The notes: a model not told the origin generated them from the letters alone. Positions 36,136-44,811 are shown, counted from the stretch's first letter. The stretch: 64,000 bases of DNA from Sporosarcina sp. P33 (GCF_002077155.1 NZ_CP015027.1:2458501-2522500), one strand, 5' to 3'. Numbers and translations: made by a program.

Positions 36136-39006
36136 ATGAAGATACATAGGAAAATCATTGCCTTGCTGGCTTTATTGCTCGTTTCATTACTGGTCAGGCA
36201 GCCGGAAGGGACAGAAGCAGCTGCAAATCAATCGAATAATAGCTGCGGAATCGAGCGGGGAAGAGACGTTGTTTTTGTCATACAAGATACACCTGGCATG
36301 CAGGCGCAAGACCCAAGTCATTCCAGAATCAATGAGGCAATATTCGCAGTAGATCAAGCGGATACATTGGATCGATACGGCGTTGTTGGTTTCAATGAAG
36401 CGGTGACGCATTCATTTTCGTTATCATCCAATAAATATCAGGCAAAGGCCGCGCTAAAAAAACTTTTGACAAGTTCCGAAGAAAATGCAAATGATGCAAG
36501 TACGGGGCTAGAAAAAGCGATTCGGGATTTATCTGCGACACAATCAGTAAATGATAAAGTCATTGTGCTGATGACAGCAGGAACTTCGATAAACAATGAA
36601 AAGATTTTTTCGCTTGCCAATGAAGCATATGAAAAAGATATTCAAATTCACACGATCAGTTTTGGCAGCACACCTTCATCTATTATAGATGAAACGACAT
36701 TACGAAAGATTTCAAGGATTACAGACGGCAATTTCCATACTGCTGTGAATGCTGCATACTTGAGAGAGGTACTATCCAATTTACGGCAGGAAATTGCCGA
36801 TTTTCCCGGCCGTGAACTGTACAGCGATTGGACATTGACAAGTGATGTGACTGAGCCGAGAGGATTGCTGGTGCATGAAAATGTAAAAGTTGATTTGAAT
36901 GGCTATAACTTAACTGTAACGGATGATTTAGTCCTGCTGAAATGTACAGAAATCCGGGCTGTAAACGGCGCTGTGATCAAGGCCAAGAAGCTGGATCAAA
37001 AAACAGGTTCAAGCATTAGACTGAATAACAGCCAGCTGAATGTAACAGAAAATGTCACGCAAGACGGCTCCATTGTAGTGAATGGAAATTATAAAAATTC
37101 GGCTGCACCTGAACTTGTGCTCGCATCTTATACCCAGCGGATTCATGGATATTTAAATCTCAACGGACAGGAAGCAATCATTTCATCACCGATTCTGCAA
37201 GAAGGCCGTATAGATCTGAATGGCGGAACATTCCATGCGAAAAATAATTTGGAACAAAAAGGCCGCTTTAATGTGCAGGAAGGCAAACTTCAAGTAGACG
37301 GCAATCTGACAATCAACGGCGGACCGTTACTTGACGATGCGTATATGGAGAATAAATCTCTGGATGCAGGCGGCGGATTGGTGCAAGTTGGATCTAAAGA
37401 ATCCATGGAGATGACCAATAATAAAGGTCACGTCAGACAAGCCGGCGGGCAGTTATTCGTTAATCATGGAACGGTCAAAATTTATGGAGACTATACGATT
37501 TCCGATGGCTGGCTGACAATGATCAAAGGTTCGATGGATACTTCGACACCGCAATACGGTGAAGGCGACGGGGATTTTGTACATGTTTTTGGGGATTTCT
37601 CCACAGCGAGTAAACGAAACCATGCCACGCGAACGTATATACATCTGGGCAAGCCAATGAATGACCAAGGGCATTTGACGGATGGCGTGCTGAAAATCGA
37701 AGGTACATTTACTCAATCCGGTGACGGGGAAGGACATCCAATTTATTCGGATAGAATGCTGCAGTACGAAAAAGACTACAGCCGCTATAATTTCCATGCG
37801 GAAGGCAGACATAAAGTAGCGCTGATGAACAAAGGGAAAATCCGGGCTCAGGCAAAAGGATTTACTTTTAACTTACTCGAGCTGCATGGCAATTTGTCCG
37901 ATTACCCGACAGACCCCTATGTACGATGGAATAAGCTGAATGAAGTCGTAAAATCAGCCAATTCAAATTTAGCCAGTCTGTCGATTAACGACAAAGCAGT
38001 GCCAGGCTTCACACCGGCTGTCAGAAATTATTTCAGATTTGAAGTGCCGGCAGATGACTATCCGGCAGGCGGAGTTCAAACACTCAAAGTGGATGCGCGC
38101 CCGCAGGACCGTAATGCAATCGTTGATATTTTAGACAGAACGCTGTCTTCTGATGGCACGGGAGAAGTGAAAGTACAAGTTACTGCGGTGGACGGTACGA
38201 AAAGCGTCTATACAGTGGAAGTGAAGATAGGGCCTGGGTCAGGCGGAAAGGTCACTTCTATAAAATTGGATAGAAATGAAATCGTCTTTACCGAAAATGA
38301 TAGGGGAACTTATAATCCTGAGAAAATTGTTATTGGATATACAGTGTATCCGACGAATGCAACGAATCAGCAAGTCAGCTGGACATCAACCAACCCGGCC
38401 GTTGCAACTGTCACCCCAAGCGGAATTGTGACACCCCATATGAAAGGGGAAACTAGCATTGTGGCGACAACAGCAGATGGCGGTTTGATTGATACAGCTG
38501 CGGTGAAAGTATTAGGTCAGAACGATTTGCTGCAAGGAATTAAGACGCTTGAAGATTTTGTCAGCGATAATGACCGCTTTGACAAAATTATGGGTGGTCT
38601 GTACGACGTAGATAAAATCGGGATTGTCGTGCCGGGAAATTACATCAAAAAATTAACATTTACAAATCCAGGCATGTTATCAGGCGGAACGATAGAAACG
38701 GACAGTGGAACGGCGCGTGTCGAAGTCCGTATTAACGGCATTACATTGGGAGCGAACAAGGCCGGCAATAATTTCATATTTAATCGTGCATCTATGAAAG
38801 TTACTGATTATGTAGAAGTTATCGCCTATGATGCTGTATCCAATGAACTCGAGCGGATCGGAACGACTTATCCGGTGAACTTCACGTTAACTTCCGGCGT
38901 GTCGCCTGGTTATTACTCAATTAAAACTCTTTTAGAAAACCAGATTTTATTCAATCAAATACTGGAAGAATACTCACCTAAACAGCTGCGATTTTCTGCC
39001 AGATGA
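36136..39006 (+). CDS. Secreted VWA-domain surface protein
   Basis: 956 residues; ATG preceded by GGAAGGAAG. The signal peptide ends near residue 30 (GTEAAA). Residues about 38-225 form a von Willebrand factor A domain (DVVFVIQDTPGMQAQD, TGLEKAIRDLS, DKVIVLMTAGTS, IHTISFGST). Its metal site is degenerate: DTPGM stands where DxSxS is expected. The middle, about residues 250-600, is a run of short beta strands on Asn/Gly turns, like a beta-helix (VNGNYKNS, RIDLNGGTFHAKNNLEQKG). A cadherin-like domain near 620-700 follows, then a Big2 domain (VTSIKLDRNEIVFTEN ... NATNQQVSWTSTNPAVATV) and a C-terminal beta module. First gene of a three-gene surface operon. Confidence 0.84.
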   Translation: MKIHRKIIALLALLLVSLLVRQPEGTEAAANQSNNSCGIERGRDVVFVIQDTPGMQAQDPSHSRINEAIFAVDQADTLDRYGVVGFNEAVTHSFSLSSNKYQAKAALKKLLTSSEENANDASTGLEKAIRDLSATQSVNDKVIVLMTAGTSINNEKIFSLANEAYEKDIQIHTISFGSTPSSIIDETTLRKISRITDGNFHTAVNAAYLREVLSNLRQEIADFPGRELYSDWTLTSDVTEPRGLLVHENVKVDLNGYNLTVTDDLVLLKCTEIRAVNGAVIKAKKLDQKTGSSIRLNNSQLNVTENVTQDGSIVVNGNYKNSAAPELVLASYTQRIHGYLNLNGQEAIISSPILQEGRIDLNGGTFHAKNNLEQKGRFNVQEGKLQVDGNLTINGGPLLDDAYMENKSLDAGGGLVQVGSKESMEMTNNKGHVRQAGGQLFVNHGTVKIYGDYTISDGWLTMIKGSMDTSTPQYGEGDGDFVHVFGDFSTASKRNHATRTYIHLGKPMNDQGHLTDGVLKIEGTFTQSGDGEGHPIYSDRMLQYEKDYSRYNFHAEGRHKVALMNKGKIRAQAKGFTFNLLELHGNLSDYPTDPYVRWNKLNEVVKSANSNLASLSINDKAVPGFTPAVRNYFRFEVPADDYPAGGVQTLKVDARPQDRNAIVDILDRTLSSDGTGEVKVQVTAVDGTKSVYTVEVKIGPGSGGKVTSIKLDRNEIVFTENDRGTYNPEKIVIGYTVYPTNATNQQVSWTSTNPAVATVTPSGIVTPHMKGETSIVATTADGGLIDTAAVKVLGQNDLLQGIKTLEDFVSDNDRFDKIMGGLYDVDKIGIVVPGNYIKKLTFTNPGMLSGGTIETDSGTARVEVRINGITLGANKAGNNFIFNRASMKVTDYVEVIAYDAVSNELERIGTTYPVNFTLTSGVSPGYYSIKTLLENQILFNQILEEYSPKQLRFSAR

Positions 39007-39008
39007 TG

Positions 39009-39050
39009 AAAAGGAGGCAGGGCGTGCATTGGCACGCCCGTACATAATCT
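39009..39050 (+). promoter_or_regulatory. Ribosome site separated from its start codon by a hairpin
   Basis: A strong AAAAGGAGG (39009-39017) is 33 bases ahead of the next ATG, too far for normal initiation. Between them a perfect 8-bp stem with a 4-base loop (GGGCGTGC-ATTG-GCACGCCC, 39020-39039) would shorten the effective distance to about 13 bases. No other ribosome site precedes the ATG. Confidence 0.55.
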
Positions 39051-39818
39051 ATGAAAAAAATAAGGATTCTACTGATGTTCAGCATGTTATTACTGTTTAT
39101 CCCGATTACATCGGCAAAAGCGACTGTGAAACAAACTGCGGTCGGTGTGTCATCGGCTTTTATTGAAAGAAGCGGCTCCGCAACATTGTCTGTATTTATC
39201 AGCAGTGATGAGAAAATTGCAGGCGGTTCATTCGATATAATTTATAATCCGGAACAATTACGAATTAATGCCTCGGATGTCAAAATGACAGACACGTTGT
39301 CTGACTATCTATCCTCTGCGGGAAGCGATGCGGCAGGAAAAGTTTCCATGTCGTTTGCAAAATCCAGCGGCAGTTTGATTGATGGGACTGTAATGGAAGT
39401 GAAAGCTACAGTACTCTCTGCGGGTTATGGGAATATACACAATCTAACACTGCAAAACGTTGAATTATATAATGAACAGGGAAAGCGTATTACAACTCAA
39501 TTAATAAATGGACAAATTAAACCGTTCGATGGCAAAGAGTCCACTCATCCAAATTCAGTTACAGTGGATAAGCCATGGCTTATTACATTAAACAAGCCTT
39601 ACAACCCAGCGACATTGAACACAAGTGCTGTCAGTTTAAAGCGAGGATCCGCCGATTTTCCTTTTGAATTAGAATTAGTCAATGCCACACAGTTTCGGGT
39701 GAAGCCGATCGGATCATATATACGTTCTACGTATACATTAGAAATTACGGACCAGCTTCGTTCAATGAACGGTGCGAAACTAAATCAGCCAGTACGGCTT
39801 AAATTTAAGGTGAATTGA
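39051..39818 (+). CDS. Secreted cohesin-like domain protein with C-terminal Ig domain
   Basis: 255 residues. A signal peptide spans about residues 1-24 (MLLLFIPITSAKA). Residues about 28-160 read as a type I cohesin-like beta sandwich: SGSATLSVFISSDEKIAGGS, FDIIYNPEQLRIN, DGTVMEVKATVLSAG. Residues about 170-255 are an SbsA-type Ig domain (KPWLITLNKPYNPATLNTSA). Cohesins bind dockerins in cellulosomes and in other surface complexes. The next gene carries a dockerin-like segment, so an interaction pair is suggested. The usual cellulosomal enzymes are absent. Its ATG is set apart from its ribosome site by a hairpin. It is encoded one base before the next gene's upstream GTG. Confidence 0.72.
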   Translation: MKKIRILLMFSMLLLFIPITSAKATVKQTAVGVSSAFIERSGSATLSVFISSDEKIAGGSFDIIYNPEQLRINASDVKMTDTLSDYLSSAGSDAAGKVSMSFAKSSGSLIDGTVMEVKATVLSAGYGNIHNLTLQNVELYNEQGKRITTQLINGQIKPFDGKESTHPNSVTVDKPWLITLNKPYNPATLNTSAVSLKRGSADFPFELELVNATQFRVKPIGSYIRSTYTLEITDQLRSMNGAKLNQPVRLKFKVN

Positions 39819-39828
39819 GGTGAGGGAT

Positions 39829-41247
39829 ATGAAAAATTTAATGAATAAAGTCTTATTACTTCTGCTAGTGATGGGCGCAGTCGCGGTGTCAGGTCTTAAT
39901 ACAGAGTCAACATATGCGGAGATACTGGAAGTCGGTGAAAGCCGTTCACTTGGTACAACAGTAGAAGTGCCGGTTACCATTCGGGACACATCGTATTTGA
40001 CGTCAGCCAACTTTGTGATAACGGGGCCTATTGCGGGGAAGGGAATTACGTTGAAAAGTTTCCGTCCGTCATCAGCCTTTGACGATCAAAAGTTTCGGAC
40101 GAGATCGGTAATCACAAATAATACATTAGATTTAAACTTCTTGCCGATTTCAGGAAAAGAAGAACGTTTAGTGGGAAATAAAATCCTGGTAGGCCATTTA
40201 GTGTATGAACTCTCCTCTTCTTTTAAAGCTGGCGATTCTGCCGATCTCTCCATCACATCGTTAAATATGAAAGGCCGTTTAAATCAGGACGTCATTGTGA
40301 CACCAATGAACGGAAAAATCGTACGTAAAATGCCTGTCGGTGACGTTGTAGGAAACAATAAACCTACTGCCGCAGCGGCTATTCGGATTTTACAGCATTT
40401 GAATGATCCAATTACAGATCGGGAAGCTTTCTTATCCGCTGATGTAAATGGAGATGGAGTATTGACTCAAGAAGACGCCCAAATCATTTTGGACTATGTT
40501 GCAGACAAGCGCTCTACATTCTTGGCAGTTCAGTCGAAAGAGCTTGACAATGCGGTATTAAAAAGCGAATACAGTGGGCATGTATCTGCAATGAATGGTC
40601 GCGCCCCATATACATACAAGCGGTCAGGTTCCTTTCCGGCAGGCCTGACATTGGATGAAAAGACAGGGCAAATTACTGGCACACCGACACGTGCAGGAAC
40701 ATTCGTTTTTGATATTCAAGTAACTGACGCAGTTGGCGACACAGAAAAGCGGAAATTCAGCATGCAGGTCATTGATTCCAACATCATGTCCGTTGAAAAG
40801 CCATTGCCAATCAACGTCAAGCTGAATGGAATACCTGAACTTCCTTCAACTGTACAGGTCACGTATAAAGACAAAACAACAGGTAAAGAAGCGGTCAGCT
40901 GGGAGCCGGTTGATACATCGAAAATCGGCACCGTGATTGCGAAAGGAAAAATCGGGGACAGCGGATTTACGGTAAGTGCAGAGGTTAATGTCGTATCGGC
41001 AAATTACCTGAACGGCATAAAAGTCGCCTATGTGCAGTTCTTGAACCTTCATACGATTGAAGTCGATGTATCGGAGGATGTTTATAAGGTAACTGTTAAT
41101 AATACGTATAATATGCACTTTGAAGGCGATAAAAAATTCACCTTAATCAGCTCGAATTTCCCGGCCAATTCAACTGTCACATTCCGTATGTATGATAAAT
41201 ACGGAAATCTGCTTGAAACAAAGCAGCAAGTGCTAAAGCCTAATTAA
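39829..41247 (+). CDS. Secreted cohesin-like/dockerin/Ig protein
   Basis: 472 residues from the ATG at 39829, with GAGGTG about seven bases upstream; a GTG at 39820 lies inside that site. The signal peptide ends near residue 28 (STYAEI). Residues about 30-165 form a cohesin-like sandwich. About 170-235 are dockerin-like: a first half with a degenerate calcium loop (VGNNKPTAAAAIRILQHL), then a canonical one (DVNGDGVLTQEDAQIILDYV). An Ig-like He-PIG domain follows (SFPAGLTLDEKTGQITGTPT), then a Big-type segment and a C-terminal beta module ending YDKYGNLLETKQQ. Last gene of the VWA operon. Self-assembly or pairing with the preceding cohesin-like protein is possible. Confidence 0.75.
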   Translation: MKNLMNKVLLLLLVMGAVAVSGLNTESTYAEILEVGESRSLGTTVEVPVTIRDTSYLTSANFVITGPIAGKGITLKSFRPSSAFDDQKFRTRSVITNNTLDLNFLPISGKEERLVGNKILVGHLVYELSSSFKAGDSADLSITSLNMKGRLNQDVIVTPMNGKIVRKMPVGDVVGNNKPTAAAAIRILQHLNDPITDREAFLSADVNGDGVLTQEDAQIILDYVADKRSTFLAVQSKELDNAVLKSEYSGHVSAMNGRAPYTYKRSGSFPAGLTLDEKTGQITGTPTRAGTFVFDIQVTDAVGDTEKRKFSMQVIDSNIMSVEKPLPINVKLNGIPELPSTVQVTYKDKTTGKEAVSWEPVDTSKIGTVIAKGKIGDSGFTVSAEVNVVSANYLNGIKVAYVQFLNLHTIEVDVSEDVYKVTVNNTYNMHFEGDKKFTLISSNFPANSTVTFRMYDKYGNLLETKQQVLKPN

Positions 41248-41255
41248 TGATGCGC

Positions 41256-41303
41256 AGCCATCTTCTCTGACCGATTGATAATCAGAGAAGATGGCTTTTT
41301 TCT
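41256..41303 (+). terminator. Terminator of the VWA/cohesin operon
   Basis: AGCCATCTTCTCTGA pairs perfectly with TCAGAGAAGATGGCT, followed by six T. Confidence 0.9.
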
Positions 41304-41343
41304 GTGATAGTATAGAAAGAAACGTCCAAGGGAGGCCGATCAC

Positions 41344-42279
41344 ATGAATCATTCACAAGAGAAACACGTGCTGATCTACGGGGATATTTTTGTAGACTAT
41401 ATTGCAACAGATGAAACGAATAAAGAGTTTTCGACGTTCCTTGGCGGCGCAACGGTTAATGTGGCGGCGGGTGTTTCACGTCTTGGCGCTAAATCTTCAT
41501 TGATCACCGTTTTTGGAGAGGACGAAGACTCCGTATTTGCAGAAAATGAGCTTCGTCATGAAGGTGTCGATTTAACTTTTGCAGTCCGTGTGCCCGAAAA
41601 GAAAGTAAATCGCGTTTATGTTCATTTAACGCCGGAGCGCGACCGGGTATTTGCGAATTATGCAGATGACACGCCTAATATCCAGGTGAAGCCGGAAGAC
41701 TTACAGGAACAGGCTTTCCAAAACGCCTCCATTTTGCATATATGTTCGGGCACCATGTTTCAGCCGACTGCCCATGCAACGACAAAAAAGGCTGTGGAAC
41801 TGGCAAAAGCAAATGGCGTATATCTTTCATTCGATCCCAATGTGCGGCCGCTGCGCTGGGAAAGTGAAGACATCTGCCGACAGACGATTCTGCCGTTTTT
41901 AGAGCAGACAGATCTATTGAAGCTGACGGAGGAAGAGCTGCTTTTCCTGTTTGAAGAGTCCGATGTGGAAAAGGCTTTAGAGCGTCTGGCCGTCTATCAG
42001 ATCCCTGTAGTTATGATGACGCTTGGGGAGTCGGGGACGCTTGCGATTATTCAAGGGGTGCGCCGGCATGTGGCAGTGGAGCCGATTGAGCCTGTAGATA
42101 CAACGGGCGCGGGAGATGCGTTCATAGCGGGTGTGCTTCGCGGCCTTCATTTGCATGGCAGACCTGACACCCTGGAAGATATGCTTTCCCACATCCAATT
42201 CGGCAATCAAATGGGGGCGCTATGTGCAATGAAGCCAGGTGCCCTGTCCGCCATGCCGCATGCGAATGAACTGGATTGA
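41344..42279 (+). CDS. PfkB-family carbohydrate kinase, fructokinase-like
   Basis: 311 residues with GDIFVDYI at the N-terminus, the GGATVNVAAGVSRLGA sugar-binding block near residues 34-50, and the C-terminal DTTGAGDAFIAG with the catalytic Asp near residue 258. The sequence around GGATVNVA and the length resemble fructokinases and 2-dehydro-3-deoxygluconokinases more than ribokinases. The exact sugar is not certain. ATG preceded by GGGAGG. It is a single-gene unit between the surface operon terminator and repeat array 2, with no sugar transporter beside it. Confidence 0.82.
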   Translation: MNHSQEKHVLIYGDIFVDYIATDETNKEFSTFLGGATVNVAAGVSRLGAKSSLITVFGEDEDSVFAENELRHEGVDLTFAVRVPEKKVNRVYVHLTPERDRVFANYADDTPNIQVKPEDLQEQAFQNASILHICSGTMFQPTAHATTKKAVELAKANGVYLSFDPNVRPLRWESEDICRQTILPFLEQTDLLKLTEEELLFLFEESDVEKALERLAVYQIPVVMMTLGESGTLAIIQGVRRHVAVEPIEPVDTTGAGDAFIAGVLRGLHLHGRPDTLEDMLSHIQFGNQMGALCAMKPGALSAMPHANELD

Positions 42280-42318
42280 CGCTGCAGATCGTGTGTGTGA
42301 TCAATGTGCGTGTCGAAG

Positions 42319-42680
42319 CGCTCATACCCCATCCGCCCGCGCTCATAGTCCGCAGCCAAGCGCTCATAGCTCATCCGCATGCGCTCATAGTCCGCGGCCA
42401 AGCGCTCAATCAGGCGGGCTCACCGCTCATAGCCCTCGGTCAACCGCTCATACCTCATCCGCATGCGCTCATAGTCCGCGGCCAAGCGCTCAATCAGGCG
42501 GGCTCACCGCTCATAGCCCGCGGTCAAGCGCTCATACCCCATCCGCATGCGCTCATAGCCCGCGGTCAAGCGCTCATACCCCATCCGCATGCGCTCATAA
42601 CCCGCGGCCAAGCGCTCATACCTCATCCGCCCGCGCTCATAGCCCTCGGCCAACCGCTCATACCTCATCCGCAACCGCTC
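42319..42680. repeat. Array 2 of 21-bp CGCTCA repeats, 17 units in perfect register
   Basis: Seventeen units of exactly 21 bases start at 42319 and end at 42675, with a partial unit after. Fifteen begin CGCTCATA and two begin CGCTCAATCAGGCGGGC; the remaining bases alternate between a CC-rich class (CCCCATCCGCATG) and a GCGG class (GCCCGCGGTCAAG). It lies between two convergent genes. Overlapping open frames on both strands are a by-product of the period being a multiple of three. Confidence 0.95.
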
Positions 42681-42712
42681 TAACAGAAGAAAATCGGCAA
42701 AATAAAATGAAA

Positions 42713-42743
42713 AAAATGTACACGTTGCGCCTGTGTACATTTT
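42713..42743 (-). terminator. Terminator of the small minus-strand gene
   Basis: On the minus strand AAAATGTACAC pairs with GTGTACATTTT, ending in a T-run; it lies 10 bases beyond the stop codon. Confidence 0.8.
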
Positions 42744-42753
42744 CTTCATGTCT

Positions 42754-43038
42754 TCATGAACTGTATCTGATGGTACAAATCTCAGAGACGTCAATTTCCA
42801 GCACGCCGGGATCACCGAAAGGCTGGAAGTGTACCAAGTAACTTTTTCGGTCATATTGTAAGTAGTAGCCGTTATGCTGAAACTCTTTTGAATCTTTTAA
42901 TGTAATCTCAACAGGCGCTCCCATCGTCAAATCCGCCAATATATGAATAATCTTTTTTTCATCATAACAACGCATTTTTCTTGCAGGAATATACGATGAG
43001 TCACAATGTCTGCAAGGCCTGAATTTTCTTGATGACAT
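42754..43038 (-). CDS. Small conserved protein of unknown function
   Basis: 94 residues from the ATG at 43038, with AAGGAGGTG upstream; a GTG at 43050 falls in that site. I do not recognise the family. The N-terminus is basic with one CxxC (RPCRHCDSS) and a third Cys 15 residues on, which could hold a metal. The C-terminal two thirds look like a compact beta domain (MGAPVEITLKDSKEFQHNG, YYLQYDRKSYLVHFQPFGD). Cytoplasmic by appearance. A gap of about 300 bases separates it from the divergent CBS gene; I see no clear promoter pair there. Confidence 0.6.
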   Translation of the reverse strand: MSSRKFRPCRHCDSSYIPARKMRCYDEKKIIHILADLTMGAPVEITLKDSKEFQHNGYYLQYDRKSYLVHFQPFGDPGVLEIDVSEICTIRYSS

Positions 43039-43335
43039 ACTAATCTGCACCTCCTTCTCTCTTTAGCGTATGTTGAAAATTGAGAGTGGACTGTGCCGCT
43101 TCATTGTATGTTCCAGGGATTTTTAATAAAAATGCGGTCTGCATAGAAGATATAGCGAAATATGTCTTTTGAATCATGCCGTATGATATGATTTGGGAAG
43201 CAAAGCAGCGGGAAATATGCTAGAACAGATTAGGGAGTTCATTTCAATATGTACAGACGAACTGGACAGGTGGCTGGTGTGACAGCGCGGCTATTGTAAT
43301 ATGCTATACTTCTCCTAGAAAAGGTGGGAAATGCT

Positions 43336-44040
43336 ATGGAACATAAAAATTCGGAGCGCTTTTTGGTTGCGTATAATCGGATTGATAAAGCACTAATGAA
43401 AATCACGGACCTGCCGAGTCATTTCTCTTTTTCCAAGAAAATTGACAGGGCGAAATCGCAAAATGCTGTGGTGGCGCGATATGAAGATGAACTGCGTGAA
43501 TACGGCAGTTTGCGTAACGCCATTGTACATAACCGGACGGGATTTGATTATGCTATAGCCGAGCCGCATGATGAAATTGTGAAATTAATTGAGAATATTG
43601 ATGAAAAATTATCGAACCCGGTGACAGTGAAAGATTTATTTTCGAGAAAAGTGCATACTGTGCAGGCGGAAGAATCACTGGCTGCCGGTCTGCGGTTAAT
43701 CAAAGAGAAAAAGTTCAATCAGCTGCCGATTTATCAAAAAGGGCGATTTATCGGTCTAATTACCGCGAATGGCATTATGAACTGGCTGGCAGATCAAGAC
43801 AGCGACAGCATTTCCCGGGAAATACCGACATTATTAGATGTATATAATCACGAAAAAAGAAGAAAAACCTATCGTTTCGTCAAAAGCGACATGTCGGTTT
43901 ATGAAGCAGAGGGCTATTTTAGGAAATCTATTACGTCGGCCCAAGGTCTTGAAGCGCTGTTGATCACGGAACATGGCGGCAAAGATGAAAAATTGATTGG
44001 TATTATTACGCCGTTAGATTTATTAAAGCTCGATTTATAA
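43336..44040 (+). CDS. CBS-domain protein with HEPN-like N-terminus
   Basis: 234 residues from the ATG at 43336, seven bases after AAAGGTGGG; a GTG at 43324 is inside that site. Residues about 1-85 are helical and contain RNAIVH (Arg60-His65), the R-x4-H pattern of HEPN domains, many of which are RNases. Two CBS motifs follow: about 98-150 (VKDLFSRKVHTVQAEESLAA ... FNQLPIYQKGRFIGLIT) and about 165-232 (GIITPLDLLKLDL). CBS pairs usually bind adenine nucleotides. A nucleotide-regulated RNA-acting protein is one reading; the HEPN call rests on a short motif. It lies 15-24 bases upstream of the fetA-like gene, probably the same transcript. Confidence 0.7.
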   Translation: MEHKNSERFLVAYNRIDKALMKITDLPSHFSFSKKIDRAKSQNAVVARYEDELREYGSLRNAIVHNRTGFDYAIAEPHDEIVKLIENIDEKLSNPVTVKDLFSRKVHTVQAEESLAAGLRLIKEKKFNQLPIYQKGRFIGLITANGIMNWLADQDSDSISREIPTLLDVYNHEKRRKTYRFVKSDMSVYEAEGYFRKSITSAQGLEALLITEHGGKDEKLIGIITPLDLLKLDL

Positions 44041-44064
44041 TGGAAGGCGGAAAAGGTGAAATTG

Positions 44065-44811
44065 ATGGATGTTGAACATGAAGACTCAGTGTACAAGCCT
44101 GCTATTCATTTCCAGGGTGTCTCATTTGAAGCGGGAAATACGAAAATTTTAGAGGACATTACCGGGTCTTTTCCTGCAGAACAAATCACAGTATTAGTCG
44201 GACCATCCGGCGCAGGGAAGACGACGTTATTAAAGATGTGCAACGGATTGGTGAGTCCGACAAGCGGGCAAATTTTACTCGAAGGACAGGAAATCGACAA
44301 GTTATCTCCTATTGAGCTGCGGCGACAGGCTGGTATGGTGCTGCAGAATTCGCCGATGATTGCGGGAAGCGTCTATGATAATTTGGCATTGCCGCTGCGT
44401 CTGCAAGGGAAAACGCTGAGTAAAGAAAGGGCATTGGATATATTGGATCAAGTAGGTCTTGAACAGACGTATTTGGAACGTGACAGCCGAAACTTGTCAG
44501 GCGGTCAGCAGCAGAAAGTGTCGATTGCCCGCACACTGCTGAATGAATCGAAAATTTTATTGATGGATGAGATTACATCCGCACTCGATCCGTCTTCATT
44601 GAATGAAGTGGAGGACTTAATTTGGAGATTGTATAAAGAGCGGGGGATCACTGTGGTTTGGATCACACATAATCTGGAACAGGCCAAACGCATGGGACAG
44701 TATGCATGGATCATGGTGGACGGAAAATTGGTGGAAGCGGGGGAAATATCGGTGCTTGAGCATTCAGATATACCATCAGTTGACCGTTTCTTGAAAGGAG
44801 ATTTCTCATGA
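44065..44811 (+). CDS. fetA: ABC transporter ATP-binding protein, FetA/YbbL-like
   Basis: 248 residues from the ATG at 44065, which follows AAAGGTG; a GTG nine bases upstream is an alternative. A single ABC domain has Walker A GPSGAGKTT, signature LSGGQQQKVSIARTL and Walker B ILLMDEITSALDP, then the H-loop VVWITHN. Its partner is the overlapping UPF0014/FetB-type permease. FetAB in Escherichia coli is linked to iron export and oxidative stress resistance; that role is carried over by homology. The stop overlaps the permease start by four bases. Confidence 0.82.
   Translation: MDVEHEDSVYKPAIHFQGVSFEAGNTKILEDITGSFPAEQITVLVGPSGAGKTTLLKMCNGLVSPTSGQILLEGQEIDKLSPIELRRQAGMVLQNSPMIAGSVYDNLALPLRLQGKTLSKERALDILDQVGLEQTYLERDSRNLSGGQQQKVSIARTLLNESKILLMDEITSALDPSSLNEVEDLIWRLYKERGITVVWITHNLEQAKRMGQYAWIMVDGKLVEAGEISVLEHSDIPSVDRFLKGDFS

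Noticed and set aside
42239..42854. Open frames through array 2 on both strands
   Set aside because: Same cause as for array 1; they also overlap the ends of two real genes.
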